Source: Bugulina stolonifera (lineage: Eukaryota; Bryozoa; Gymnolaemata; Cheilostomatida; Bugulidae). From it: a stretch of DNA of 64,000 bases. Shown here in pieces: positions 40,301 to 50,982 of this stretch. Position 1 is the first letter of the stretch. Each line of letters opens with the position of its first letter. The position numbers and the translations under genes were made by a program. Location: assembly GCA_935421135.1 (NCBI GenBank), contig OW285192.1, forward strand, positions 14,153,501-14,217,500. The letters are read 5' to 3'. A model generated the notes under the pieces. The model saw nothing but the letters and a program-made list of their open reading frames with translations, was not told the origin of the DNA and searched no databases.

Positions 40301-43300
40301 AACTACAGTATAGACTGAGCTTATGATAGGTTTGCATGTCCTTCAGTAAATCAGAATAGCTCTGCTCAAATAGCTCACATCTTCTGTCAGCTAAATTTCA
40401 TATAATACATTCTTGAGAAAAATACTAAACATTTGTGTAAATAGTAAACAAAAATAAATTTTGTACCTGAATTCTACTGCATTCAGAATGGTGTGGGGCT
40501 GTGCATGTTTCAAAGGTTATCACTGCCAATGCAAGCATAGTGTGTATTACTCCATTGGCAGCTCTGCTCTGCTCTGCTCAGCTGATGTCTGGTAACTTGG
40601 CAGTTGCTTCCCAAGCACTACCAGCTTATCAGGTTGCCAAGCAAAGTTTTTTCAAACATGAAAAGTCACCAACATATTTATACATGGGTTAATATTTGTC
40701 ATGGGAATGCGTTAGATACTATGACTAATTTAACTGATATTGTTTACACAAACAAACTTTAGTCTTTTTACATGAAACTGGTTTCAAATTTTGTTTTTTT
40801 TAGTATGCAAGTTGCTGATATGCTTTTCTAAAACTTATCAAGAAATGTTTTAATTCCTGTTTCAGCTTTAGCCCAAATTCCTAGCACATCAGCTTCCAGT
40901 GCGGCACCAACAGTAAATGGACAGAAGACACCCCGTGCTGACAGGCTGGAGGTATGTTTCTTAGTCTAGCTGCCAAACTTCACTCTATAGCTTTAGAGAC
41001 CGTAACAAGTGTTACTCTTTTAGGTGTGAAAACTCTATCCACTCAGAGCCTAATGTTGATTGATGGTGCCCTTTTCTTTGCTCCTGTTATAGATGTGCAC
41101 TATTGTAACCAATTCTTTAGCCAGCCATATTTAGTAACTTTCCACCTTTATTATTCAATGGTTTGAATGCCTACTACCCCATTTTGTATTCGCTTTTTAT
41201 TCATTCCCTTCTATGCAGTACTAGAAATAGAGTGTAGATAGCTGCAGCGTGAGTTCTATCTCACGGCTCTCTTTATAACGCTAACCATTGTAGTCTGCTT
41301 AAGTTAGTGCGCCGCTACGCTGTTAGGGTCAGCCACTGGTCCACCTACGCCTGGTAAATGTCTCATACACCTGGGCTGTCTCTCCCACCCTCCTCCTACG
41401 AGACACTCTACCGACGTTGTCTAGTCAGTGTTGTACAGGCCCTGTGCAGGCGTACTCCTGTCCCCACACTCGCTAGCTATTGGCTGACGCCAACTGCTAA
41501 TATCTGCAGCTGTACCGCTATCTGTCAGCAATGTCACGTCCTCACAGAGCGCTGTCGGCTGGCTAGGCTAGTATCTTGTCTCTCTCTCGCTCTCTTTTCT
41601 ATCACTGACAACAAAGTGCACTCTCCATATTGTTTTATTACACACCGCTTGCTCCTACTCATATGCCTCCATCATCTAGGGTATATTATAGAAGCTGCCG
41701 GAGAGATAAATATCAGTTACATTAGAGATAGTTAAGGTGATAATGCAGACTATAACGATAGTGTTACGAATAGAGCTATGGGCAGAGCGTCACGTTGCAG
41801 CTATAACTATACAGCCAACCCACCAAAAATAATCTTTCTATTAATACCGATTGCACTCCTGTACTACTGTTTTGTCTACATTGTTCCACAGCAGCTTGGC
41901 ATCACCGTTCCTTTATATAATGTAATATTTGATGCTTTCAATATTTACCTGAACTCGGCCATCCAATTCAATGCAAACAGCACGTCTAGAATATTACATT
42001 TCTCTTGAGGTTTGGCTCATATAGAACTAATTTAACTGAGAATTGAATATCACTGAGTGCAAGTTTTTTGTTTAAAATATCACGGTAGGAACTAATTGTC
42101 AAGGGACATTACATTCTTTGTTGAATAATTCAGTATTATGGATTGGGTAGACAAGCGAATCCTGTCTCACTAGAGATGCAAAAATTGAATATTCATTAGA
42201 CTGACAGTAAGCACTCAAACCCCAGACATGGTGATTTGTGCGACCTCAATTTTTATATGATTGCAGCATAACCTCAATGTGTCCGCATACAAAATAGTCC
42301 TAAATTAATAATTTCTAGCGTGTGATGTAGAAATTAGAGCATAGTTGAACAGATGTTTCTCTTTGGTTTTACCTACACAAACCCTGTTCCTAGACTATAA
42401 TTATTAATCTATTCTCCTTAGAATGTAGATGTTGTGTTGCCTGCTTTGCCTCTTTCCTAGCTTTAGTGCCAATCAATGTTTAGGTTTGTCCGGAGTTCAG
42501 CAAGGAGGGCGGCTGTCCCGCCCCTGACTCTGATTGTGATAGGGCCCATCCACCTGATTATGTGCTCACTGAAGACGACTTAGCCGTTGTTTGTATGGAT
42601 TTCGTCAAAGGCAAATGTAGCAGAGAGCATTGCAAATATTATCATCCAACTGCTAAACTTTTGGCAAAAGTCAACCAGAATAGGGCAGCTCTAGCTGCCG
42701 CTAACCAGGCAAACACTCACGCAGCCCAACAGGCACTTAGCCAGGTTCTAGCAGCAGCTGCTTTACACCAAGCTCCTGTACAAACGGTATAGTCACTATT
42801 TCTAGTACTCTCTGTCTAGGCTACTAGCCTATTAGACAGCAACAGCTCTATCTTTTACTACTAGTTTACCACTTACTAGCTGTAGCCGTATTATTTAACA
42901 AAATAACTTTATATATATAACTTTGGCTAACCTTGGCTATATACTCCTATTCTACCTTATGCTTTGATATTAATCCACCACATAGATAGATAAAAATTTC
43001 TTTTTACCAACTTTAGCATGTAGTCAGGACTTCATAACTTAGTGTTGTCCCCCCTCTGGTTCAAACCGAAAATGTTTCGTAGTCTCACTCATTCATTGGC
43101 ACTAAATAGGCCAAACCTTTCCGCCAACTAACAATTCCATTTGAATCCTGGATTTTATGAATTGGCTATGAACTAACGCTGGCGTTTATTTAACACCTTA
43201 ATATATTACATACTACCATGCAAACAAGTCCTGCTAACTGCCCTTTCCAGATTGGAATTGTTAGTTGGACATGGAATAATATATTTCGACCCTTAACTTA

Positions 43301-46300
43301 GTGCTTTGTGGCATAGTCAATGTTGTGCTACGCACACTGCATTGTCTGTAACCTGTTTGCCCCACTTCACTTCCTATTGTGTTGGAGTTGTTCCCCTTTG
43401 CCGTTAGTGAGACATGATTAGACAACTTCCAAATATATGCATATTTCCTTACTATTAGCTGTTATGTTATGTGGATGTTTCCTAGTAGTGTATAATATGA
43501 TTGAGCAAGTAACAACCGTTTCACCTTTCCAAGGCATCACTTTTGTTAGTTGTTTCCTCTGTCCTTACATTGTTTTCACCTTGTTTTGTTGATTAAAAGA
43601 AGACAGGTCTGATTATCCAATGAGATGTCACTCCCAACAAAGACTATTAATCTTACAGTTTCTCTCTTTTAGATTCTTTGCCGGAAATCTTTATTTTTAT
43701 ATTTTACTCTAGTCATTGTTTAAAATGATCTACCAATCAATGTCTTTTCTCATCCGATAAAATCATTTCAAGTTAAAAAGTTTCATTCAACCACCTTTGT
43801 TTAGCCTTGCTGTTGCAAAGTAACACCAGTGTACTGCATGCGCTACCATTTGGGCTATAACTATTGACATAAACAGCAGCCTCAGTTTCACTTCCTTGTA
43901 CCTGCTGTAGTAGACTCTAATTTTGTTCTTAAATTTCCTGATTGGAGTCATTTGGTTCGCTGCAGCAACGCCTAACAAATATTCATCTTTGCTGTATTGT
44001 TTGATCATCACTGGGCATGCACAGCTTTCTTAACTGCAGTAAAAAAAAGTTGAGATTAATAAAAAAATTCAAAATAATGTAAGTTATGGAAGCAGATTTT
44101 TTACATTAGCCTTGCAATCTTAGATAAATTAATGAAATGAACATTTGATGTATCTAACTATCCAAAAATTAAAATAGCTTACAGTTTGTACATCAGGGTT
44201 GTACTTTACTTAAACTTTCTAACTAAAACATATTTTCTGCTCTTACTAGGCCAGAAATACATTTGGTATAAAGCGTGCTTGCCACTTGCCTGTGTTATAG
44301 TAACATCCATCATATATGATTAGCGAATACTGTTAGTCCATTCCTCCAGTATGGTACTGTCACTGTACTGCCACGCAGCCTCATTCTCACACACATAATT
44401 CTAGTGCAATTCGCTACTGTTGCCGCTGCTAAAGCTGCTGCTGGCTACTGTTGCTCACCAGGTGCTCAACAGGTGCTGCTGCCAAGCCACTACTAAACAC
44501 TTGATGTGCACATGCATTGCTAAGGCTGCAGCTGAATATCTTGTACACTGTGTTGGTCCTTGAACGGTGTAGACTTCACTTCTGAGTGTATTTAGTAAAC
44601 CATCATACAGTTTGAGACACTGACAGTAGCGGGCTGAACTAGGGCTATGTGTGTGCTCCATATTATTATTATTGCGCTGTGATTTTAATATGCCATGCCT
44701 TAGAACGTAATAGCTAGATTGTGGTTTTATTGTTAGTAAAGTTGTTATTCTTATGTGGGCACAACTCCAATAAAGCGTATTTCAATTTAGAATCTCTGTG
44801 CTGGGTGTGATGGAGTTATGCCCACATGCCTCTCTCTGTCTCAAAGTAGTAGCCTGTCTCCATGTCCGTATTACTCACTGTTTTATATTGACTAACTGTT
44901 TTTGATATTGGAAGTTGATTGTATGGAGCACAGGCTGCTGCTAAATACTACTACCTGCCTAGGAATCTAAAGCATTACTTATTTTAGATTCCACGCAATG
45001 GCATAGCTATTGCAGTTGCAACTATTATGTTCTAAATGCATGTTTTCTAGCTATGTTTTATGATACAACTTGCATCGTAAACTCAATTTAACTGGGTGCC
45101 GTATTTTTTTCTCTTTTATTTGGCTGCTTCCACTACTACCACACATGTATCATACACGCAACCAACCACGTCACGACACATCACGTGATCTGCTGTGCCA
45201 ACTGCTTGCCGAATGTGTCTCTCACTGACCTGACATCTGAATCAATTCCTTGATCGGTTGATCACATGTGACAACGCTGGCCCACCTGCCTGTGTGCTGT
45301 CATCACCTGCCACCATCGCCTGCTCTCAACTGACTACTACTGCTGCTGGTGCTGCCGCCCGCCCACCTGCCCTTTGCTGCCCCATTGCCCTCCCTTTGCT
45401 CTCTCTCACTACTGACACCACCTACTATATTATGGGTTACTGCATTTAATGCTCTCCTTACACTTGATTCTGATTTTAACTTGGATTTTTTGCTGTGATA
45501 TTTCTAAATTCTGCTATAAACATATTGGCTGCTCCTACATGTATATATGAACAAAACAACCAACCTATCATGTGCTGCTATTGACTTGGTCCCTATTCTC
45601 ATTCGTTACCTACTAGCAGCCTCAGCCACTCCTAGGACTTGGCCAAAATCCGAGTGTCAGTGTACCATCGGCTTTATCGTCAGCTGTTCCTCAGGTCAGC
45701 CAGTCATCCTTGAGTGCGTACAACATGGCCACTTACCCTTACAGTAACCCTGCTGCCCTGGGCATGCATGCTGGGCTAGCCGGCTCTCCGGCGGGGCTTG
45801 CTGGGGCATTCCCAGCTGGGCTATCCACGTCAGCAGCAGCTAGTACTCCGGGGAGTCTGCAGGCTGTGGCAGCAGCTGCTTCTACTGCTGCCGCCTCTCA
45901 GGATGCCCTTAGTCAGCAGCAACAACAACAGCAGCACGCTAAGAAAAGGACAAGGGAGGAGGAATTACTTCTGGTACCTAGTCTACCTTTACTCTCACTC
46001 ATATACACTATGCTAGCCTGGAGTCCACACATTCTCCCTCCTCTCTGCTTTACCTTCCTCTGTAGCTAGGATCCTCTGTAGCTAGGAGCTGCTCTGTTTT
46101 CAGGCTACAGGTGAAGGTGATAGAGAAGAGTGAGCGTGGTGGGCGAGGGACGGCCGACAGGGGTGGGGGCCCGGGCTGCTACAAACACTCTTTACCTTGC
46201 CAGCTAGTTGTCTTTGTAAGGAATGGGTTCTGCTTACTGCTTTACCATAAATGCACCTACCAACATTCACTATTGTGTTTGCATTTTTAATTTCTACTGA

Positions 46301-49300
46301 CTGCATGTAAAGTTCATACAAATTGGCCAGCCAGAACTACCAAATTAGTTCAAAATTACCTTATTGGTTTGAACTTATCTTTTCTCTAATGTCCGTTTAA
46401 CGAAAAACTATTGTGTTGGTGGAATCCATTCGCTACTTCCTAAATATTTAACAAAGCTGGTCAGGCAAGCTAGTGAATGAAATTTTATAATAACTATGAT
46501 GATGTAGTCAGTGTAGTTGGAATCCACTCGGTTAATGCCAATGCTGCTCGGGTGGTCCAACACCCAGCCAGCTTACTTTGTAGTGTGAATCTAACAGTAA
46601 CCTATTTTAGTCGTCTTGTTTCTAATCAGTCAAGTCTTGCAGTTTTATATTTTCATATTGCGCTCATGAGATTCAGTGATTAGAGTATGACTATGACGTA
46701 ACTCGGCTAGTGGCTTTCATTGTTTTACCGCTACGCCATTTTCTGCTCCAGCTGAAATCCTTCAAATTATTCTCATGCAGCAATTGCTGCTGCTATAGTG
46801 TCGCTACTTTCTGTAAGCCATATTCCTCAGTGATGACTGTCATACACTGAACTATCATCATCATTGTTATATAATTTCACCTTTTTCTTAGAATTATTTT
46901 GAAGTCGTTTTCTATATACGGAGTTGTCTGCTATTTAATGTGTGGACAACTGCTAAAATATTGGCCTAATATCCATAGATGTAGTGTAATAATTTAGAAT
47001 TACGGTGCAAATTGTGGTATATTTTCTCATAGGCTAATTCCATTTCTGTTTGCTACTACGGCGTCCATGGGTCTGTCCATGCAACAGATGTAATCGTAGA
47101 GCAGCTTATCCTTGCGATATATTGTATTCTAGAGCCAGCATCGCATGTTAACTTAACTAATAGCATGGCTCAGTCACATGACAGTCTGTCTGTACAGTTG
47201 TCATGATTTCATGTACACACGACTCCACTAGCTACCCCCACAATGTTACACACCATCATGAATGAATACTGTTGTAGCACTCAATTTGTAAACTGGCTTG
47301 CTTACTATTGGACAGTTTGGTGAATAATAATAAACCAATCAGCTTTACGCTCCTCTACTCACATGCAAACTAAATCTGGTGGTTCGTTTTAAACTGCTCC
47401 CAGTGATCACAAAATTGTTGTCAATTTGATTGGTAGAACTATGTAGAAGTATAGTATAGCATAGGTAGTTGTAGGTAGTAATATGTAGTATACTATTTTG
47501 TAGTGACGAATGCGTGTCACGCATTCTCACTTGGCTTATTATGTTGTAGCCTATGCCTATGCCAGGAATGGGTGTGCCTATTAAGAGGCAGGCGCTAGAC
47601 GCAACTAAGGGCGGCATTCCTATGTTCAACCCTGCAGCCTATCAGCAGTTAGCTTACGCCCCTCAGCAACCAGCCTATGTTCCAGTATCATGTAAGTATA
47701 CTACACGCTCTACCTATTATGTACGTAGGCTGCATGTAGTTATAATTGTTACGTCATGACGTGTGTGCGAATGTGCCTGTAAAAGTAAATATAATTTTAT
47801 AGTTTGTATTAAAAATCAAACGGAATGCTTCTATAATAATATTTATGTTTATTTGGCCCACAGCACAGATGGCCTCCCCATTGTTTAGTAGTAGTACAGC
47901 AGCGGGTAACGGTGCCATCAGCGGAGACCACCAGGTTAACGGTGGTGTCAACACCGCTGGTGGTCCCATACCGCGCATACAACTGCTCTCCAACAACGTG
48001 GATAACGTCAATTATTATGATGATAATAGCCAGGTACATGCTCACTCTCTCACTGGCTGCATGGTGATCATAGGCTAAGGTTAATAAGAAAGGTCAAAGC
48101 TGCCACCACTCTCCCCACCATGCCATCAGCACCTAAAATGGAGTGCTGGTTATGTGGCACTGGGAGAGCGGTGAGCAGTAGCTGACCAACTATATATGTT
48201 CCGTGATTTACTGATTGTGGGGCGTAGAGGAGCTAGTCCAAAAGATATCGGCAGCTATTGTGATTACGTGTCTCAACTATGTCCTTGTCTGATTACATAT
48301 ACACATAGAAGACAGCTCTGTCTCTCTTGCTACTGTACCACAATGTCTATCAATATAGTACCTGATTGCTCTCTACTACTATCATTATACAATATAAATT
48401 ACAGTAATTAGAGTGTGTTGTCCGCCCTTACCTCTTCCATGGTTGGGTTCTCGGTTCAGGGATCTGCCGTAGAGCGGTGTGGCGCTGTAGTGGTATCACT
48501 ACTATACCAGTATTTAGTGCACTTCCATGTGGCTAGTCATAACTGTAGATTCACACACTCTTTCTATCTTCTTTATAGTTTACGGGTATGACATGAGTCA
48601 GCACACGCCAACATATGTAGGTCAGTACGGCAGCCATGTTTGTTAATGGTTGTAGCTTATCACTATTCCATTGTCGGCTGCCACAGTCATTCAATATGGC
48701 TAACGCTTGACAACGCTTGTTCCTTCCTCATCTTTATTTCTATTACTATGTTCACTCTCTATCCTCTCTCCTATTGGACAGAAACATGCCACCCACAGCC
48801 AATCAAATGCAGTGAAGCCGTGGCTGGCTACGGTTCCATAGCTTTACCATAGTAATGATATAAAGCAGTGCATGTCGCAGCTACAGCTATGTACCTTCCT
48901 AATAAAATATCTGCCGGTAGTTCTCATTCTCTTCATTAAACATCAACCGCCGTCGCAACCTGTCAGAATAGAGCCGCTATCTCTCACCCTATCGTCTGTC
49001 CACTAGATGTCACTAGTAGCTCTGCATCTTGTGATGTCACATCTCCGTTAGCGTGACTCTGGTTCTATCATTTATCTGTTCATTGTTCAATGTTCTGCTT
49101 TGATATTGTGTTTGTTCATGTTCTAATAATAATGGTCAACTATTCATTCTATTGGTCATACTCATATTGCTATCCTTCATAAGTTTTAGTTTCTACAGGT
49201 TCTGTTGCCAAAAGCCTAAGTTCTTCGTTTTTATGTGTAATTGATTTGGTGAACATCACATGACTAGTTTCAGTTTCCTCCTTTTGCTGCAGACTTCAAT

Positions 49301-49999
49301 TTCAGTATATAGACTGTAGATAACACTCTCTATGCTGCGTAGCCTCGACCCTAGTATACATACTGCAGTAGGTGCTCTCCGCTAGCTATCCCCATAGCTG
49401 ATATCCTATACTCACCGTACGTCATATTCTTATTGCTTTCTACCTTAGTCACGATAATGATCGATATTCTCGTTATTGTAGTTGCTGGACACCCTGCCGG
49501 TGTGCAGAGATTATAGGTCGGGGCAATGTAACCGTCCCGCCTGCAAATACATTCATCTATTAGAAGGTAAGTCTAAGATATTTTACCAATCTAGATGTAC
49601 ACGTAATAAAACTGCACAATGTAAATCATTATCAACTCGATACTGTGGAGAATGAATGGCTATTAATCCATCTCATTTATCTAGCACTGCCATTACTTTA
49701 CCTGCATCCACCTTCTACCTGCGTACGTATTTATCATAATACAGTGTATGGTAGCGAATACCTGTATAAGAGGTATATAAATAATAAATACAGTGTGTAT
49801 GTACATACATGTGCATGTATGTACATACATGTGCGGTGTGTTCTACTGACTATACTGTATATTTGTAGACCATGTGGAGGTGTCAGATGGTAAAGTTATT
49901 GTATGTAGAGACAATGTAAAGGGTAAATGCCTTAGATCTAACTGTAAGTACTATCACCTCCCTTGGTACGTCCTTTTACGTCCCACACAAACCCAATAA
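16304..49999 (+). CDS. mbl: Muscleblind/MBNL RNA-binding splicing regulator, candidate six-finger form
   Basis: Exons: 16304-16365, 30196-30457, 36192-36292, 37144-37264, 39809-39971, 40866-40951, 42484-42786, 45695-45973, 47550-47691, 47864-48033, 49482-49566 and 49869-49999. Each has GT-AG ends and all phases agree, giving 634 codons. Fingers (residues): ZnF1 69-88 (CX7CX6CX3H), ZnF2 103-122 (CX7CX6CX3H, as in insect muscleblind), ZnF3 267-287 (CX8CX6CX3H, altered), ZnF4 302-319 (CX7CX4CX3H), and a third pair ZnF5 571-588 and ZnF6 604-621 (both CX7CX4CX3H). Linkers between the pairs are rich in Ala, Gln and Pro. KKRTREEE and the IKRQALD region resemble nuclear-signal regions of MBNL proteins. 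Muscleblind proteins bind YGCY-type RNA and control alternative splicing in the nucleus. The four-finger core is secure; the first exon and the last two are less certain. Confidence 0.85.
23046..23097. repeat. Perfect 25-bp inverted repeat with 2-base loop
   Basis: Left arm 23046-23070 (starting ATGTTAATCC, ending GGTATAGA), loop TT at 23071-23072, right arm 23073-23097 exactly complementary. No mismatch was seen in 25 pairs. Transcribed, it makes a very stable hairpin. The loop is too small for a typical microRNA precursor. Confidence 0.9.
28881..29581. mobile_element. Non-autonomous hAT-type element, 701 bp
   Basis: Terminal inverted repeats CAGGGTTGG(G)AA at 28881 and TTTCCAACCCTG ending at 29581 are flanked by an exact 8-bp target duplication, GTTATAGT (28873-28880 and 29582-29589). 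The CAGGG ends and 8-bp duplication are diagnostic of hAT transposons. The interior is AT-rich, with repeated CATTCGAT/ATCGATT motifs near both ends (subterminal repeats), and has no transposase frame. Confidence 0.92.
30196..30457 (+). CDS. mbl: Muscleblind exon with zinc finger 1 and start of finger 2
   Basis: It follows a TATTCTTGTAG acceptor and ends AAG before GTATGT. It encodes [17 protein letters not shown]...CKFAH, almost the standard muscleblind first finger, and CCFDSIK, the start of finger 2. In-frame ATGs at 30152 (upstream of the acceptor) and 30260 are alternative starts. Starting at 30260 gives [12 protein letters not shown] before the fingers, a leader similar in length to that of known muscleblind proteins. 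Confidence 0.93.
30458..36191 (+). other. Muscleblind intron; candidate internal first exon inside
   Basis: Apart from the exon-like block at 33481-33600, I see no supported coding sequence. Hydrophobic open frames around 34199-34995 lack splice context and family similarity. TAGGCCTA occurs near 30498 and 35783. Confidence 0.5.
33481..33600 (+). CDS. Candidate alternative first coding exon of muscleblind
   Basis: ATG at 33481 has a good context (TCTACCATGT). It opens a 40-codon frame that ends exactly at a GTAACT donor: [20 protein letters not shown] and then [15 protein letters not shown]. The Gly/Pro/Gln/Tyr-rich composition is protein-like and differs from surrounding intronic frames. 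It ends in phase 0. Spliced to 36192 it would delete finger 1 and the first Cys of finger 2; spliced to 39809 or 42484 (also phase 0) it would give a product with intact fingers 3-6. It could instead belong to another gene nested in the intron. Confidence 0.45.
36192..37264 (+). CDS. mbl: Muscleblind exons completing finger 2 and the following linker
   Basis: Exon 36192-36292 (acceptor CTGTTGTAG, donor GTGAGT) encodes [20 protein letters not shown] and [11 protein letters not shown]. The two extra residues between the second and third Cys of finger 2, compared with vertebrate MBNL1, match insect muscleblind. Exon 37144-37264 (acceptor TTCCCACAG, donor GTAAGT) encodes an Ala/Gln/Met/Pro/Gly-rich linker ([28 protein letters not shown]), comparable to the MBNL1 region after finger 2. 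Confidence 0.9.
38537..38630 (+). other. Exon-like poly-Ala block in intron, phase-incompatible upstream
   Basis: A block between GGTAATAG and a GTTAGT donor reads [20 protein letters not shown] and then GLASQPLIT. The 3' end is in phase 0, fitting the exon at 39809, but the 5' end needs two carried bases while the exon ending at 37264 supplies none. It may be a cassette exon fed by an undetected small exon, or a decayed exon. GCTGCTG-rich RNA here offers many YGCY sites. Confidence 0.3.
38640..38752. repeat. C-rich short tandem repeat
   Basis: About three copies of a unit near 29 bp, of the form CCACCTAGCCTACCTCACCC with variations, lie just after the exon-like block. The stretch is pyrimidine-rich in the sense direction. 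Confidence 0.65.
39809..40951 (+). CDS. mbl: Muscleblind linker exons before finger 3
   Basis: Exon 39809-39971 (acceptor GTTTCTTTACAG, donor GTATGA) encodes [20 protein letters not shown] and an alanine run before TLENQ. It resembles the NPYL region of MBNL proteins. Exon 40866-40951 (acceptor CCTGTTTCAG, donor GTATGT) encodes [13 protein letters not shown], then [12 protein letters not shown], the conserved lead-in to finger 3 (TDRLE in MBNL1). The phase-1 junction between them agrees. Confidence 0.88.
40180..40296. repeat. 12-bp minisatellite ACATGTACTGTC
   Basis: About nine or ten copies of a 12-base unit (ACATGTACTGCC/ACATGTACTGTC/ACATGTGCTACC) lie within a muscleblind intron. Because 12 is a multiple of three, a Thr/Cys-rich frame stays open on the plus strand and a Val/His-rich one on the minus strand; neither is likely coding. 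Confidence 0.85.
40582..40632 (+). other. Exon-like block after CTCTG repeat
   Basis: GCTCTGCTCTGCTCTGCTCAG precedes a 17-codon block ([17 protein letters not shown]) that ends before a weak GTTGCC donor. The amino-acid composition fits muscleblind linkers. However, it needs phase 0 on both sides, while the flanking exons (39971 and 40866) share a phase-1 junction, so inclusion would shift the frame. Confidence 0.22.
42484..42786 (+). CDS. mbl: Muscleblind exon with altered finger 3 and intact finger 4
   Basis: It follows CAATGTTTAG and ends ACG before GTATAG; 101 codons, phase 0 at both ends. Finger 3 reads [11 protein letters not shown] then [11 protein letters not shown]: eight rather than seven residues between Cys 1 and Cys 2, and Asp-Arg where muscleblind has Arg/Lys-Phe. 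Finger 4 reads [19 protein letters not shown], a typical sequence with the Arg and Tyr used in RNA contact. An Ala/Gln-rich tail ([18 protein letters not shown]) follows. Confidence 0.93.
42787..45694 (+). other. Muscleblind intron
   Basis: No supported exon. GCTGCTG/TGCTGCC-rich stretches at about 44413-44490 and 45340-45395 are dense in YGCY words, the recognition motif of muscleblind proteins. Confidence 0.55.
45695..45973 (+). CDS. mbl: Muscleblind Ala/Gly/Gln-rich exon with basic patch
   Basis: It follows CTGTTCCTCAG and ends before GTACCT; 93 codons, phase 0. It encodes [20 protein letters not shown], Ala/Gly/Ser-rich sequence, a run of seven Gln, then [13 protein letters not shown]. 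The KKR patch may act as a nuclear localisation signal, as the KRP motifs do in MBNL proteins. Confidence 0.8.
47550..48033 (+). CDS. mbl: Muscleblind C-terminal region exons
   Basis: Exon 47550-47691 (acceptor ATGTTGTAG, donor GTAAGT) encodes [20 protein letters not shown] and then [20 protein letters not shown]. This corresponds to the MBNL1 stretch KRPALEKTNG ... FQYQQALAN. Exon 47864-48033 (acceptor TTGGCCCACAG, donor GTACAT) encodes a Ser/Asn/Gly-rich segment ending [14 protein letters not shown]. The phase-1 junction agrees; the second exon ends in phase 0. Confidence 0.85.
48579..48596 (+). CDS. Possible alternative terminal exon of muscleblind
   Basis: After a strong pyrimidine-rich acceptor (TTCTATCTTCTTTATAG), phase 0 reads FTGMT and stop. 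Joined to 48033 it would end the protein after the fourth finger and the linker, giving a four-finger isoform. Retention of the intron after 48033 would also stop early, after about 15 codons (GTACATGC...). Confidence 0.3.
   Translation, partial: FTGMT
49482..49999 (+). CDS. Third tandem CCCH zinc-finger pair, in frame with muscleblind
   Basis: Exon 49482-49566 (acceptor TTATTGTAG, donor GTAAGT) encodes [20 protein letters not shown] then CKYIHLLE. Exon 49869-49999 (acceptor TATTTGTAG) encodes [20 protein letters not shown] then [12 protein letters not shown] and stop at 49997-49999. Both fingers are CX7CX4CX3H with Arg and Tyr at the RNA-contact positions, and the 15-residue spacing between them is close to the 14 of the other two pairs. 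The block joins 48033 in phase 0. The sequence also resembles the tandem CCCH fingers of the ZC3H10 type, so a separate downstream gene is the main alternative; I found no start codon or promoter for one. Confidence 0.8.
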
Positions 50000-50982
50000 G
50001 AACGACAAGTTTAAAGACTATACACTCATCTGATTTTACTTCAACTATACCGTCAGCTGTTCTATATAAGCCTGCAGTAAATGCCATGGTGGAAGCGATT
50101 CCCTTCCTATACCGCCTCTTTGTTCTATAATCAACAAAATTCTAGAGACACCTCTATTTACATTTATTAATTTTTAACTCAGTCTCACTTTGGTGCTGAC
50201 CAATCAAAACGTGTGATACATTCTATTATTACTGTGAGCGGTGGTCATGTGATATGCCATGTGTTATGTGATTGGCTGGAAAAAGCATCATGTGACCAAC
50301 CATCAAGTACATGAGTTCTTTGTTACACCAAGCTGCTGAAAGATGGTAAATAAGTGTACAACTTTTTATTATTACATTGTATTACGTATTCTACTCTACC
50401 GCACTGGTAACATATTACCAGTTATTAATCTTTACCATGTTCACGCAATGTTTAGATGTATTATAATGGAAAGTGTATTTTACTCATATATAATTAGTAT
50501 TAAAGGTATAATTAGTATCGTTTGAAAACAGGTTTTCATCAGTGTTATTGTCTATTCTATTTTATCAAAAGGACATTTTGTGTCAAAACACAATTGTTAG
50601 AGATTTATTTCAATATTAATATTATCCTTTTAGATCCTTCAAATCATTTGAAGATAATTATATTGTTATTAATATTTTTGTTTTATGTACAGGAATTTTT
50701 TGGAACATGTAATGTTCTTTCAAGATATTTTATATAACTGGTTCCACCGAGTCCATTTTGTTCATTTACAAACTTTGAATTATAAGCACCACAGTATTTT
50801 GTTCAGAGTGTGATAGAAACGATCAGTGCTTGCTGCTTGATGCTAAGACGCCATATTGCTTGATGATTATGACACTGATTCATAGATTCTAACGCTGCAA
50901 TCATGCTGACTAGTGAATGACACCACCTACCAGTCGACCAATCAGCTGCTGAGCTATTAAACCGGCACTTCTTGTGCCTTAG

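Noticed and set aside
40108..40337. Thr/Cys-rich plus-strand and Val/His-rich minus-strand frames
   Set aside because: Products of the 12-bp minisatellite.
41327..41353. 27-base microexon-like block with phase 0 at both ends
   Set aside because: Poor pyrimidine tract, and nine codons are too few to support without reads.
41358..41735. 125-codon Cys/Leu-rich plus-strand frame
   Set aside because: Intronic, no acceptor or donor in frame, composition unlike neighbouring muscleblind exons.
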